Notes: generated from the letters alone by a model not told the origin. A stretch of DNA of 64,000 bases from Desulfurococcaceae archaeon MEX13E-LK6-19 (GCA_029637525.1 CP072660.1:1265612-1329611), one strand, 5' to 3'. Positions 35,318 to 44,438 are shown, numbered from the stretch's first letter. Made by a program: numbers and translations.

Positions 35318-37897
35318 CTATTGTTGGCTACTGAAGTTTATCTCGATGCATGTTCCCTCTAGGATCAAGTATCCTTTGTAAAGGACAGCATTAACTCCAA
35401 GGATAATTTCTTCACCGTCTACTCTCCCGGTGAATTCTCTATCGCCTATGTATATTATCCATGTTCTAGACCTATCACTGATTATAGAGAACGTGTTGTT
35501 GCTTCTTGATGTAATCACTGTTCCCGATGTATTGTTGAAACCAACTAGTATTGGGCAGGTGTCATTGACTGTATAGAGGATTGCCACATAGGGGAATACG
35601 TCGTTTGACGCGGGCTTAAGCTCCTTGATCCCATAGGGGTATATTATGAATCCATTGTACTTGAATAAGAACACGCTATCATCTATACGTTGCCTTATTA
35701 TAATTGCGTTGCCCGTATAGGTGAGGTTCATGAGTGTAAAGTAGCCGTTGGGTCTACCGTTGTCGTTTAACGCTATTGGGTAGAGCCATAGCATCCAGTC
35801 TGGTGCCCAGGTACCAATGTGTAGGCTGATGAGTGGCGAGATCGTCCACGCGAACATGTCGTGTCGTGCAAGAGTTTGTTCACGTATATACGTCCTCAGG
35901 AAACCATAGTCTTCGTCCACAAACTCCTCCAGAAGGATTCTAGCCATTTCTCGCGCCAACTCAAGGTATCTGGTATCGTTTGTAGTGTAGTATGCAACTA
36001 TATTGGCTTCAATAAACTTGGCGGCATTAGAGATCTCTTCATGTAGTGCCTGGTTGAAGGGTGTCATTGTTCCCAGGTAATAGCTTGCTTCATCCCAGTA
36101 CCATGTATCACCTGTTATCACAAATAACCATATGTGGAGCCATATGCCGAACCAGGCACTCCAGTAGCCAAGTCCTTTCCAGTAGTTATCGTGGTTGAGA
36201 AGCCTTGCATTAAGAGCTATGGCATCAAGTAGCTTCTGGTCTCCGGTCAATATGTATAGTGGTATCATACTTACAAGAGTTTCCTCGAGACTAGCATAAT
36301 TAATAACTCCACGACGAGGTATTGTCAACACACCTACATCGAGACGCTCCTTGTCCCAGTAAAGGAAACTCCATCTCTTATCCGGTGGATAAAACATTAC
36401 ATCGGTTCTCCATTGATATATTTCATTTAATGCTTTTGAAACCCATTCCACCACGGTATCCCGCATCCATGGCCTATAGTGGAGAAGTGCTGTAGCCAAG
36501 GGCCCTATGGAGTCTCCCCAGAACCAGTAGGATGGTATAATACCTCTTACACCAAGGTTTGGAGTAGCAACTATCCCTATTCCTCTTATCCTCAACTTGA
36601 CTGTAATAGTGTTTGAGGGAGACACAATTATCTTGACATGGTATGCTCCGCCACTATTCTCATCCACGAATATGCTTCCCATGGTTATGTTCACATACTC
36701 GCTTGTAGGGCGTAGACGTGGGAATTTGAGGATGTACTCTTTCATATCGTTGTATATGATCATCGTTATGTTTACATCATCGCCTGTATTGAGCAGGTTT
36801 AGTACGAAACTATAAGCGGCATTACCTTTCAGCAAAACAGTCTTGTTGACGACGACGTAGGTTCTCCTGGTTTGAAGTATATCGAAGTCAAACACGATCT
36901 CGTCATTGTCACGTGAAACATAGGGACCGAGCGTTACCGATGACGCGTTGAATATGTATGCGTAGGGAGCATTGTCCAGCCACCATTTATGGTCTATCCA
37001 TGAGTGCACGAAACTCATGAATGATCTCTTGTATTTCTCGTACTCGCTTGGAGGACCATAATGTACTATTTCCCAGGGAGTAAACCAGTACCAGTCGTAT
37101 CTTGGGTCATACCATGCTGTATAGTTCCAAGCATGCCATGTACTTTCATTAAACCAGTCGTCATACCACCAGGAGATCTGGCTTTGAGTATACCATGTCA
37201 GTAGCTTCCATCTAATAACGTATTTCCCCAAAGATTCATCATATACTATTGGATCTGTTACCCCCCAACAACCACCGAGGGGAACATAGTCTACACTCCA
37301 GTACTTGACAGCGTCAACGCTATACTTTGTTAGGTTAAGCCATGTAGTGTTTCCTGTAACCCAGTATAGCCAAGCATAAATCCATGGGAGTTCTGCCGAG
37401 AACTCCGAGACCTCAAGACTATACGGGCTAAAGTAGTACAGGATCTCATCAGGGCGAAGTGATACAAGCGGGATTAACCCATGTCCTCCATACTTATCGT
37501 AGAGAAGCTGTGCTCTATACATGTACTCGGCGGAAACAAACACTGGTCTAAGGAGAGTCGAGTTGTACGGGCTTACCAGGCTAAAGTTGTTTCTGATAAG
37601 TCTGTCTATGAGTTGTATGACTTGAAGATACTTTTTCGTAAGATTTGTTGCTGAAGGAGGTGTTGTGGTCTGTGTTGTATACGTTGTATATGTTGTAGTC
37701 GTTGTTGTGGTTACAGTGGTTGTCGTTGTTAATATTGTTGTGGTAAGGGAAGGTGTTGTCTGTACATGAGTTGTGGTTATTGGGCTGCTTGTCGTTGTTG
37801 TCGGGTTTTCTAGACCTGGTAGGGTAACTATGAGTAAGGCAATAATTATTGATGCGATAAGCAAAACGGCGACTATGTAGTAAATGTTCTTGTTCAC
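35318..37897 (-). CDS. Large membrane-anchored, Trp-rich surface protein with Thr-rich stalk
   Basis: An 859-residue protein. An N-terminal membrane helix (about residues 6-29) is followed by a Thr/Ser-rich stalk to about residue 84, then a very large extracytoplasmic domain with many Trp, Tyr and N-glycosylation sequons. Repeated helices (WIYAWLYWVTGNTTWLNL, WLHIWLFVITGDTWYW) suggest an alpha/alpha toroid like that of glycosidases or polysaccharide lyases, though no family is recognised. It could bind or cleave glycans. GTG start with GGTGATTTA upstream. Confidence 0.6.
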   Translation of the reverse strand: MNKNIYYIVAVLLIASIIIALLIVTLPGLENPTTTTSSPITTTHVQTTPSLTTTILTTTTTVTTTTTTTYTTYTTQTTTPPSATNLTKKYLQVIQLIDRLIRNNFSLVSPYNSTLLRPVFVSAEYMYRAQLLYDKYGGHGLIPLVSLRPDEILYYFSPYSLEVSEFSAELPWIYAWLYWVTGNTTWLNLTKYSVDAVKYWSVDYVPLGGCWGVTDPIVYDESLGKYVIRWKLLTWYTQSQISWWYDDWFNESTWHAWNYTAWYDPRYDWYWFTPWEIVHYGPPSEYEKYKRSFMSFVHSWIDHKWWLDNAPYAYIFNASSVTLGPYVSRDNDEIVFDFDILQTRRTYVVVNKTVLLKGNAAYSFVLNLLNTGDDVNITMIIYNDMKEYILKFPRLRPTSEYVNITMGSIFVDENSGGAYHVKIIVSPSNTITVKLRIRGIGIVATPNLGVRGIIPSYWFWGDSIGPLATALLHYRPWMRDTVVEWVSKALNEIYQWRTDVMFYPPDKRWSFLYWDKERLDVGVLTIPRRGVINYASLEETLVSMIPLYILTGDQKLLDAIALNARLLNHDNYWKGLGYWSAWFGIWLHIWLFVITGDTWYWDEASYYLGTMTPFNQALHEEISNAAKFIEANIVAYYTTNDTRYLELAREMARILLEEFVDEDYGFLRTYIREQTLARHDMFAWTISPLISLHIGTWAPDWMLWLYPIALNDNGRPNGYFTLMNLTYTGNAIIIRQRIDDSVFLFKYNGFIIYPYGIKELKPASNDVFPYVAILYTVNDTCPILVGFNNTSGTVITSRSNNTFSIISDRSRTWIIYIGDREFTGRVDGEEIILGVNAVLYKGYLILEGTCIEINFSSQQ

Positions 37898-38075
37898 TAA
37901 ATCACCTCAATAGGAAGATAAGCAAGTCATGCCTAGATTAACTTAACCTTATTAAACATATTAACATGTCCTGGACAGGCATCATAGTAGAATACCAAAG
38001 GAAAATAGGATACAATGTCTTTATTACTCTCTATATGAATACAATAGTTTGTTGAAATGAGGTGTTTTGTACGAT

Positions 38076-38495
38076 ATGTCCTTGAGGAGGCTAGGGCCGG
38101 TTCAACTGGCTATAGTAACGTTGGTCAATAAGGGTGTTAAGGATTTTGATGAGATAGTGAAAATACTTTCCTCGTTATCGATACCGAAGAGCAGTATATA
38201 CACGGCTGTCGATGAGCTTCAGAAGAAGAATATAATAGTTGTCACAATAGCTCCCGATGGCAGGAAGATAATTAGGCTACAGAGAATAGACACTAGGGGT
38301 CTTATTGGTTTAAAGAAGAAACTTGTGGACAGGCTGAAGAATATAATGTTGCTTTTGAGTATTGTTGCAGAAGAGCCAAGTGACTATAGTGGACTTGACC
38401 CGGCTGTTCTCGAGGGCTACAAGAGGTTTCTAGAAAAAGAACTTGAGAAAGTAGAGAAAGCACTTAGTAAATGGAAAAAAGTTTCTATTGAATAA
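38076..38495 (+). CDS. PadR-like winged-helix regulator
   Basis: A 139-residue protein from the ATG at 38076 (a TTG at 38067 is the alternative). The N-terminal winged helix has LGPVQLAIVTLVNKGVK, a second helix DFDEIVKILSSLS, a recognition helix SSIYTAVDELQKKNIIVV and a wing APDGRKIIRL, the layout of PadR regulators. The C-terminal half is a helical dimerisation arm ending KWKKV. It is convergent with the Hsp20 gene, separated by 8 bp. Target genes are unknown. Confidence 0.65.
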   Translation: MSLRRLGPVQLAIVTLVNKGVKDFDEIVKILSSLSIPKSSIYTAVDELQKKNIIVVTIAPDGRKIIRLQRIDTRGLIGLKKKLVDRLKNIMLLLSIVAEEPSDYSGLDPAVLEGYKRFLEKELEKVEKALSKWKKVSIE

Positions 38496-38503
38496 CACTA
38501 GTG

Positions 38504-38908
38504 TTACTCCACAGAGATTTCTCTTGTGGCAGTCTTCTTTGGTGCATCGATGATTAATATGCCGTTAATGTACTTGGCCTTGGTGTTCTCGAGATCAATG
38601 TTCTCTTCAACCTCGATTTTCACTCTGTATTCTCTCGGCAGATACTTTGTCTCAACAGCATTTTTTGCCTGCACATAGATAGTCTTTGGCTGAGCATAGA
38701 TCTTTATGTCCTCCTTGTTTGCTCCAGGGATCTCGACTATGATCCTGTACTTGTCCTCTTTTTCTTCAATATAGTACCTGCCATAGTACCCCTTGATGTC
38801 GACGAGCTTTGGTATAGATGATGTTATTACTGATACTATCGCCGGGATTCTTGTCTCAACTATTTTCCTTATCCTTTCACCTATGTCGTCGTCTCTATAT
38901 GCGACCAT
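38504..38908 (-). CDS. Small heat-shock protein Hsp20/alpha-crystallin
   Basis: A 134-residue protein whose central part fits the alpha-crystallin domain: KYRIIVEIPGANKEDIKIYAQ, REYRVKIEVEENIDLENTKAKY and NGILIIDAPKK, the last being the GILxI strand with an A instead of the usual V. It ends in REISVE, close to the I-x-I/V motif that docks in oligomers. It holds denaturing proteins during heat stress. ATG start. The family is short here (about 130 residues) but complete. Confidence 0.85.
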   Translation of the reverse strand: MVAYRDDDIGERIRKIVETRIPAIVSVITSSIPKLVDIKGYYGRYYIEEKEDKYRIIVEIPGANKEDIKIYAQPKTIYVQAKNAVETKYLPREYRVKIEVEENIDLENTKAKYINGILIIDAPKKTATREISVE

Positions 38909-38985
38909 TGTTCGTCCCCGAATGTATAATATACGGAATAGAACAATATATAGTTTTTGCCGAATAGCATGTTTAGCCGAAAGCT

Positions 38986-39027
38986 TTAATTACATTTAAT
39001 TACATGGTTATTAATTAGATTTAATTA
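38986..39027. promoter_or_regulatory. Phased TTAATTA operator-like repeats
   Basis: TTAATTA occurs at 38986-38992, 38996-39002, 39011-39017 and 39021-39027, spaced 10, 15 and 10 bp, with the last copy inside the perfect palindrome ATTTAATTAAAT (39019-39030). The core TAATTA is itself a palindrome. The spacing near one helical turn fits cooperative binding by a dimeric ribbon-helix-helix protein. The array ends 19 bp before the start of such a gene (39046), so autoregulation is likely. Confidence 0.45.
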
Positions 39028-39045
39028 AATGGGATCGGGTGCGAA

Positions 39046-39282
39046 GTGTTGAGCAGCGAGGAGAAGAAAGGCAAGTACACAACGGTATCGATACCAGTAA
39101 CTCTCTACAACCGTATAAAGAAGCTCATTGAGGGCACTGGGTTTACAAGTGTATCACAGTATGTGACCTATGTTCTCCGTGAAGTAGTTGCTGCTCATGA
39201 GGAGGCACGATATGAGGAGCCGTTTACTGAAGAAGATCGTAAGAAGATTATTGAGAAACTAAAGAGGCTAGGGTATATCTAG
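39046..39282 (+). CDS. Ribbon-helix-helix DNA-binding protein
   Basis: A 78-residue protein. The strand KYTTVSIPVTLYNRIKKLIEGTG and helix SVSQYVTYVLREVV form a CopG/Arc-type ribbon-helix-helix fold. The tail FTEEDRKKIIEKLKRLGYI is shared with the paralogue at 40942. GTG start, with GGGTG 4 nt upstream (TTG at 39049 is also possible). It leads a run that includes DUF2061 and ATP sulfurylase and probably binds the TTAATTA repeats just upstream. Confidence 0.75.
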   Translation: MLSSEEKKGKYTTVSIPVTLYNRIKKLIEGTGFTSVSQYVTYVLREVVAAHEEARYEEPFTEEDRKKIIEKLKRLGYI

Positions 39283-39307
39283 CAATAATGCCTGAAGGGT
39301 GTTTCTA

Positions 39308-39568
39308 GTGGTTCTGATTTCATTGAAGAACAGATTCAGGGAATCAAACAAAAGATCTCTTGTGAAATCAATTACCTATAGGGTTTACCAGAGTTTCCTG
39401 GTAACTCCTCTCATAGCTTATTTTCTCACACAGAACCTAGTGTTGTCGCTCAAGTTTAGTGTAGTCGAGTTTTTCGTGAAAATACCTGCATACTACTTGT
39501 TTGAACGCTTATGGGCTCTTATTCCTCATGGGTACAAGATCCAGACCAATATAGATCATGATCGTTAA
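39308..39568 (+). CDS. DUF2061 family small membrane protein
   Basis: An 86-residue protein with the DUF2061 signature: ESNKRSLVKSITYRVYQS, a helix pair through LVTPLIAYFLTQN and LSLKFSVVEFFVKIPAYY, and the ERLWALIPHG end. In other organisms this family is associated with sulfate activation genes, sometimes as part of APS kinase proteins, which agrees with its position 15 bp before ATP sulfurylase. The start is GTG at 39308 with GGGTG upstream; an upstream GTG at 39299 is possible. Confidence 0.75.
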   Translation: MVLISLKNRFRESNKRSLVKSITYRVYQSFLVTPLIAYFLTQNLVLSLKFSVVEFFVKIPAYYLFERLWALIPHGYKIQTNIDHDR

Positions 39569-39583
39569 CGGGGGTGTGTTTGT

Positions 39584-40732
39584 ATGGTTTCTAAACCTCA
39601 TGGAGGCCGGCTTGTGGATCGTGTCGTGAAGGGTAAGAGAAGAGAACACCTGCTTGAGGAAGCCCGTGAACTACCCAAGATAGAGTTGTCGTTCGATAGA
39701 GCAGTTGATGTAGAGGATATAGCTCATGGAGTCTATAGTCCTCTAGAGGGATTTCTTGTACAGGAAGACTACCTCCACGTACTCTATGATATGAGGCTCA
39801 GCAACGATATTCCATGGACTATACCAATAGTCCTCGACGTAGACCCCACCGAGATCGAGGGTGTTAAAGAAGGTGACGATGTAGCACTGACATACAATGG
39901 CAACGTGATCGCTGTAATGAAGATCGAGGAGATATACGGGTGGGATAAGAAAGAGTATGCAAGGTATGTCTACAAGACAACAGATCCCGGTCACCCTGGT
40001 GTAGCCAAGGTATACAGTATGAAGGAGCTACTGATTGGTGGGCCTGTAGACTTAGTGAATAGTGTTCCGAATCCTCTAGACAAGTACGTGCTATGGCCTA
40101 TTGAGACACGCATCTTGTTCAGAGAAAAGAAGTGGAGAACAATAGCAGGATTCCAGACAAGAAACGTGCCACACCTAGGGCACGAGTATGTGCAGAAAGC
40201 AGCATTGACGTTCGTCGATGGATTGTTCATAAACCCGCTTATAGGCTGGAAGAAGCCTGGCGACTACCGCGACGAAGTCATCTTTGCTGCCTATGAAGCC
40301 TTGATCAAGAACTACTACCCCAAGGACGTCGTGGTGCTAGCCGGGCTACGAATGAACATGAGGTATGCTGGGCCCCGTGAAGCAGTACACCACGCTATAG
40401 TCCGGAAGAACTTCGGCTGCACGCACTTCATAGTAGGACGAGACCATGCTGGCGTAGGAGACTACTACAAGCCATACGAGGCATGGGAGATCTTCCAGGA
40501 ATTCCCAGACCTAGGGATAACCCCGCTGTTCATAAGGGAAGCATTCTACTGCAAGAAATGCGGTGGAATGGTCAACGAGAAAATCTGCCCACACAGCGAA
40601 GAACACAGGATCAGGATAAGCGGAACAAAGCTAAGGAAAATGCTTCAGGAAGGAAAGACCCCGCCAGAATACATGATGAGACCAGAGGTAGCACAAGCAA
40701 TACTAAAATTCGACAACCCATTCGTGACATAG
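39584..40732 (+). CDS. sat: ATP sulfurylase (sulfate adenylyltransferase)
   Basis: A 382-residue enzyme making adenylylsulfate (APS) from ATP and sulfate. It carries QTRNVPHLGHEYVQ (the QxRNPxHxxH-type nucleotide motif), GRDHAGVG, and a C-terminal zinc-binding block FYCKKCGGMVNEKICPHSE with ISGTKLR. This is the monofunctional archaeal/dissimilatory length, without an APS kinase domain. ATG start after GGGGGTG. A 5-bp hairpin and T tract follow (40747-40773). No APS kinase or APS reductase gene is visible nearby. Confidence 0.95.
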   Translation: MVSKPHGGRLVDRVVKGKRREHLLEEARELPKIELSFDRAVDVEDIAHGVYSPLEGFLVQEDYLHVLYDMRLSNDIPWTIPIVLDVDPTEIEGVKEGDDVALTYNGNVIAVMKIEEIYGWDKKEYARYVYKTTDPGHPGVAKVYSMKELLIGGPVDLVNSVPNPLDKYVLWPIETRILFREKKWRTIAGFQTRNVPHLGHEYVQKAALTFVDGLFINPLIGWKKPGDYRDEVIFAAYEALIKNYYPKDVVVLAGLRMNMRYAGPREAVHHAIVRKNFGCTHFIVGRDHAGVGDYYKPYEAWEIFQEFPDLGITPLFIREAFYCKKCGGMVNEKICPHSEEHRIRISGTKLRKMLQEGKTPPEYMMRPEVAQAILKFDNPFVT

Positions 40733-40746
40733 AGGAAAACAGCTGG

Positions 40747-40773
40747 GATCTAAGGGAAAGATCTTTATTTTTT
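40747..40773 (+). terminator. Hairpin plus T tract after sat
   Basis: GATCT (40747-40751) pairs with AGATC (40759-40763) around a 7-nt loop and is followed at once by a T-rich run. It resembles an intrinsic terminator and is 15 bp past the sat stop codon. The T run also borders the anchor fragment on the other strand. Confidence 0.45.
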
Positions 40774-40894
40774 ATATCCACCGCTTTTCTCCACGTCTAA
40801 TAAATACCACCAATAGAGCAATTATGGCTAAGACTATAATCGCTAGGATGGTGTAACCCGTTGAAACCAGTAGTTGTGTTTCTGGTGGAAACTC
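40772..40894 (-). pseudogene. C-terminal membrane-anchor fragment of a surface protein
   Basis: On the minus strand, 40 codons are open between an in-frame TAA (40895-40897) and a TAA at 40772-40774. They read PPETQ, then a hydrophobic helix of about 20 residues (TILAIIVLAIIALL), then a positive tail RRGEKRW. This is the classic end of an archaeal surface protein, but the reading has no start codon and the rest is missing. It is most likely a remnant of a deleted gene. A protein-coding function is not expected. Confidence 0.55.
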
Positions 40895-40941
40895 TTAACT
40901 ACTCTACTGTGGATACAGTGTAGGCAAGAACCTAAGCGGGT

Positions 40942-41169
40942 GTGAGTGGTTTGTCCGAAAAGATAAAAGTCGAGGTAGAATTGCCCAAGAAGCTCTATGA
41001 GGAGGCTATGAAGAAAGCTGAGGAAGCAGGTTTCAGCAGTTTCAGTGAGTTCGTTGTTTTTGTGTTGGAGCAGCTTGTGAGCGAGGAAGAAGGTGGCGGC
41101 GAAGTATTTAGTGAAGAAGACGAGGAGAAGGTCAAGGAGAGACTAAGAGCGCTAGGTTACATAGAGTAA
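40942..41169 (+). CDS. Ribbon-helix-helix DNA-binding protein (paralogue)
   Basis: A 75-residue paralogue of the gene at 39046: EKIKVEVELPKKLYEEAMKKAEEAGFSSFSEFVVFVLEQLV is the ribbon-helix-helix, and FSEEDEEKVKERLRALGYIE repeats the distinctive tail. The strand residues differ, so it may bind another site. It follows sat by 210 bp and ends that run. GTG start at 40942. The TTAATTA repeats of the first copy are not present upstream here. Confidence 0.75.
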   Translation: MSGLSEKIKVEVELPKKLYEEAMKKAEEAGFSSFSEFVVFVLEQLVSEEEGGGEVFSEEDEEKVKERLRALGYIE

Positions 41170-41220
41170 CCCTAGATCGCTACTAGTGTTTAATCTGGGG
41201 CATGCTTTTCTCTTCAATAC

Positions 41221-42753
41221 CTAGGTGCTGGCACGCCCCTGTAAATAATATTTTAGTGATTTTTTCACGAAAGCTCTTGTCCAAGGCGATAACAGGTATA
41301 GTACTACAGCATATATGGCTATTCCGATGAGAACATCTTTTATTAGGAGTGGAGAGTCAGCCCAGAAGCTCTTGATCACGAAGCTCGTTACGCCAGTCAT
41401 GAACAAGTATAGTGAAGCAACTACGCCGGCTATCAGTGTTGAGAATAGTTCTCTCCACGGTATACTGAACTCTATTTTCCTACGTGCTTCACGGTATGTA
41501 TAATAGAGGAATGGTATTGACGAGGCTAGCCATGCAATAGGGTAGGGAAGAGTTATAGTTATCACGTCCTTAACTCCAGAGATTATCAGCAAGTACATTA
41601 CGATAACTGCTGTGACCAACGATAGCGTGTTACGTATAAGCCTGATAAATGGTATCCTGAACAAAGGTGTTGAAGCAAGAGCTAGTCCCTCGAAGTACAC
41701 GTCTTTCCTCTCGACAGCCATAGCTATTGACGCCATTATATTTGCCAATGCTACAATAATTGATTCAACAACAAATAACACAAACAATGGTTGTGCATTA
41801 ACATACTCTTCCCTAAACAGGCTGAGCACTGGTACCGATAGCGTTAAGAGGAAGATGTTCATGCCGAAAACTAGGATGAATGTTATACGGAGAACATCCT
41901 CTATATCAACGCGATTAGGTTTCCTAAGGAGTTTCGCCGAGAGACCCGATGCCAGTGCCTGAGCGCTCTTAAACACTATGTTACGTGGAATATATGAGAC
42001 ACCCAGGTACGCTGCTGCTACCGTGCTCACGGTTATAACTGTAAGCAATGGTCTCTCGAGATAACCCATTAGCCCCGAGAGAACCACTAGTAATGGTATA
42101 TAGCTGTTTTTGAAAATACGTTTAAACTCTCTCCTAGAAACCATAGGCTTTGGAACGTGGACTCCATAGTACCTTAACAGTATATAGTATGAAGCAGAGG
42201 CGATAAAGCCAGCAATAATAATTGCTGCAACAGCTCCTACTAACTTGTATAAAAGAATTACAACAAATACATAAGCCATCGCTACTCTCATAGTACCTCT
42301 GACAATCAATACTTTACCATTAATAAACGGTTTAGAGCCTAGTGCAACTCCACGCAAATACCTATTCAAGGCTTCTGATACAATAAGAAGACTTGCCAGA
42401 GTAAAGGCTGATAAACCAAAGCCTAGTAATGCATTATACTCAAGACCGATAATGATCATTATAGCAACTCCTATGGGAGTATACAACAGGCTTAATGCAA
42501 ATGCCGAAGAAACGTTTTCATAGAGCCCCCTAGCATAGGCACGTGGAACCCAGAAGATCCAGAGATTGTACATAAGCACTATTATGTTGAATACAGCCAT
42601 TATAGTTGTAAACAAACCGTATTCTTCTACAGAAAGCTTGCGTGTCACAATTATTGTGAATAATATTGACATAACAAGCCAGTATAATTGACCAATATAA
42701 TTAACAATAGTGGAGTATCTGACTCTAACACCTAGCTCGTCATTACTGTTCAA
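41221..42753 (-). CDS. Polysaccharide flippase (Wzx/MVF-type)
   Basis: A 510-residue protein with about 13-14 membrane helices and the polysaccharide transporter layout: the N-terminal YIGQLYWLVMSILFTIIVTRKLSVEEYGLF is characteristic of the family. It likely flips lipid-linked sugars to the outside for surface polysaccharide or N-glycan assembly. It sits at one end of a glycan cluster, next to an alkaline-phosphatase superfamily gene. TTG start with GGTG 8 nt upstream. Confidence 0.85.
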   Translation of the reverse strand: MNSNDELGVRVRYSTIVNYIGQLYWLVMSILFTIIVTRKLSVEEYGLFTTIMAVFNIIVLMYNLWIFWVPRAYARGLYENVSSAFALSLLYTPIGVAIMIIIGLEYNALLGFGLSAFTLASLLIVSEALNRYLRGVALGSKPFINGKVLIVRGTMRVAMAYVFVVILLYKLVGAVAAIIIAGFIASASYYILLRYYGVHVPKPMVSRREFKRIFKNSYIPLLVVLSGLMGYLERPLLTVITVSTVAAAYLGVSYIPRNIVFKSAQALASGLSAKLLRKPNRVDIEDVLRITFILVFGMNIFLLTLSVPVLSLFREEYVNAQPLFVLFVVESIIVALANIMASIAMAVERKDVYFEGLALASTPLFRIPFIRLIRNTLSLVTAVIVMYLLIISGVKDVITITLPYPIAWLASSIPFLYYTYREARRKIEFSIPWRELFSTLIAGVVASLYLFMTGVTSFVIKSFWADSPLLIKDVLIGIAIYAVVLYLLSPWTRAFVKKSLKYYLQGRAST

Positions 42754-42886
42754 CTACTTCACACCATAACATCGATATTTACTTAATATATCATTATACT
42801 TGCAATCACTATTACAACAATAAGGGTGACACAAAAATTTTTCTCAATAATTCACTAGCGGAGAGCTAAACTAACCATTAAATCAA

Positions 42887-44338
42887 CTATATTCTCCTCA
42901 GTTTCATCATAAGCTTGTATTTCGCTAGATAATTCTCTTTACTAATATTCTTAAGCATTTGTAAGAGGGCACTATCTGTATCATTGGGTAAGGGTAGCCC
43001 GAGAACATAGAGTGCTAGTGGAACTATATCCCATAACATTAGCTTGTCAAGTTTATCCAAGACTTCCCTAGCATCACTGTTGTTGTCATCATGGTTTAGG
43101 ATGAAGATACCGTCTCTACTATGCATGGACGCTTGCTTTGTAATGTATTTTTGTGTTGAAGTACCTATACAATAATCGTGAACAGGCTCTATGATTAAAT
43201 CAGGTGCTTTATCAACATAGGGCCCCCAATACAGGTCTCTTGGCTCGTACACGTTCTTTATCTCAGGATCTCTTAGGAGAAGATTCTTGACTTCATCCTT
43301 GTACCCGGGTGCGACATAGATTATACCTGCATCAGGGACAATAGTTTTTGTTTCATGATAAGGAATTTCTCTCCTACGTTCTCTACTAGAACTACTCGAC
43401 GTCTTGAACAACAGTTTTCTCATAAACGCTTTCAGCTTCTTATGCTTCCTAATGAACCTCATTATTGTTGGTGGTACACGGAGTTTCTTCCCCTTAATCT
43501 CTAGCATCATTGTTTCACTAAACTTGTACTCAGAAGCAAGTCCATGCTGTTTGAGAATGTATCCAGGATTTACTATGTAAGGGCAAAGTGTAAAACCGTG
43601 GTCACTTACAATGATGATGTTGTCCGTGTAGTCGAGTACTTTCCTAACAAACCAGTCTATTTTCTGGAAAACCCTTCTTGACTCGGGCGTGAAATCTCCT
43701 CTAACAATCCTTGTATTACCATGCATGCTCCAGTCGGGTTCCGAGAATACTACGAACAATAAATTCCAGTCAATATTATCCATTAGCTCCAGTAATCCCG
43801 CCGATATGTGTTCTACTCTTTCAGCCATTATCCTGAAGGATTCTTCACTACTACCCTTCAGGTCCAGTGCTTCTAAACCCTTGTTAAAATAATGGAGATA
43901 CCTGTTCTCCAGCTCCCTAGGATGCATTCTTATCTCGGGGGCCATCCAGTCATTTATTACAATACTATGTTTTCCACCGGCAACCCATGGAGGGTATGTT
44001 AATGGTAAATTACAGACTATACTCTTCATCTTATGTACTTCAAGCATATCGTGGATACGAGGATACTTTACATCTAGTGCAGTAGCTATCCTTGATAAGA
44101 ATCCCGTGCTCGTCTTCTTTACTATGTGGAAATCGAATACCCCATGTTTCCCCGGGTTAACACCTGTGGCAATACTGGTCCAGGCGGGTGGAGTGTATGG
44201 TGGTAATATCGAATACAATAGCTTGTGTACTCCCTTACTGGCAAGCATGTACACGTTAGGCATTAGATCTCTGGCTAAATTAATGAAGTTATAAGGTACT
44301 CCATCAAGCCCTATTATCGCGACTCGCTTGTTTACCAA
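42887..44338 (-). CDS. Alkaline phosphatase superfamily enzyme, glycan cluster copy 1
   Basis: A 483-residue protein: IIGLDGVPY provides metal Asp12, LPPYTPPAW the nucleophile Thr49, and IATGVNPGKHGVFDF the following block. WSMHGNT and IIIVSDHGF give further metal ligands, and DKAPDLIIEP precedes a late His-rich region. It is about 500 residues like its partner at 49125, and closer to it than to the copy at 26860. In a glycan cluster it may remove or transfer phosphate or phosphodiester groups on sugars or lipid carriers, which is inference. TTG start. Confidence 0.82.
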   Translation of the reverse strand: MVNKRVAIIGLDGVPYNFINLARDLMPNVYMLASKGVHKLLYSILPPYTPPAWTSIATGVNPGKHGVFDFHIVKKTSTGFLSRIATALDVKYPRIHDMLEVHKMKSIVCNLPLTYPPWVAGGKHSIVINDWMAPEIRMHPRELENRYLHYFNKGLEALDLKGSSEESFRIMAERVEHISAGLLELMDNIDWNLLFVVFSEPDWSMHGNTRIVRGDFTPESRRVFQKIDWFVRKVLDYTDNIIIVSDHGFTLCPYIVNPGYILKQHGLASEYKFSETMMLEIKGKKLRVPPTIMRFIRKHKKLKAFMRKLLFKTSSSSSRERRREIPYHETKTIVPDAGIIYVAPGYKDEVKNLLLRDPEIKNVYEPRDLYWGPYVDKAPDLIIEPVHDYCIGTSTQKYITKQASMHSRDGIFILNHDDNNSDAREVLDKLDKLMLWDIVPLALYVLGLPLPNDTDSALLQMLKNISKENYLAKYKLMMKLRRI

Positions 44339-44438
44339 GATATTGCACCATAATGTTGTCTCACTAGACAGTTGTAGAATAGGTTAGGTATTTTATATCT
44401 CCTCAGTTACTACTAGAATAGGCTACTGATCTTGAGAG

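Noticed and set aside
40483-40800. 105-codon frame overlapping the end of sat
   Set aside because: It lies in another frame over a strongly conserved sat C-terminus, has Arg/Gly/Asn-rich composition and no family; it is a shadow.
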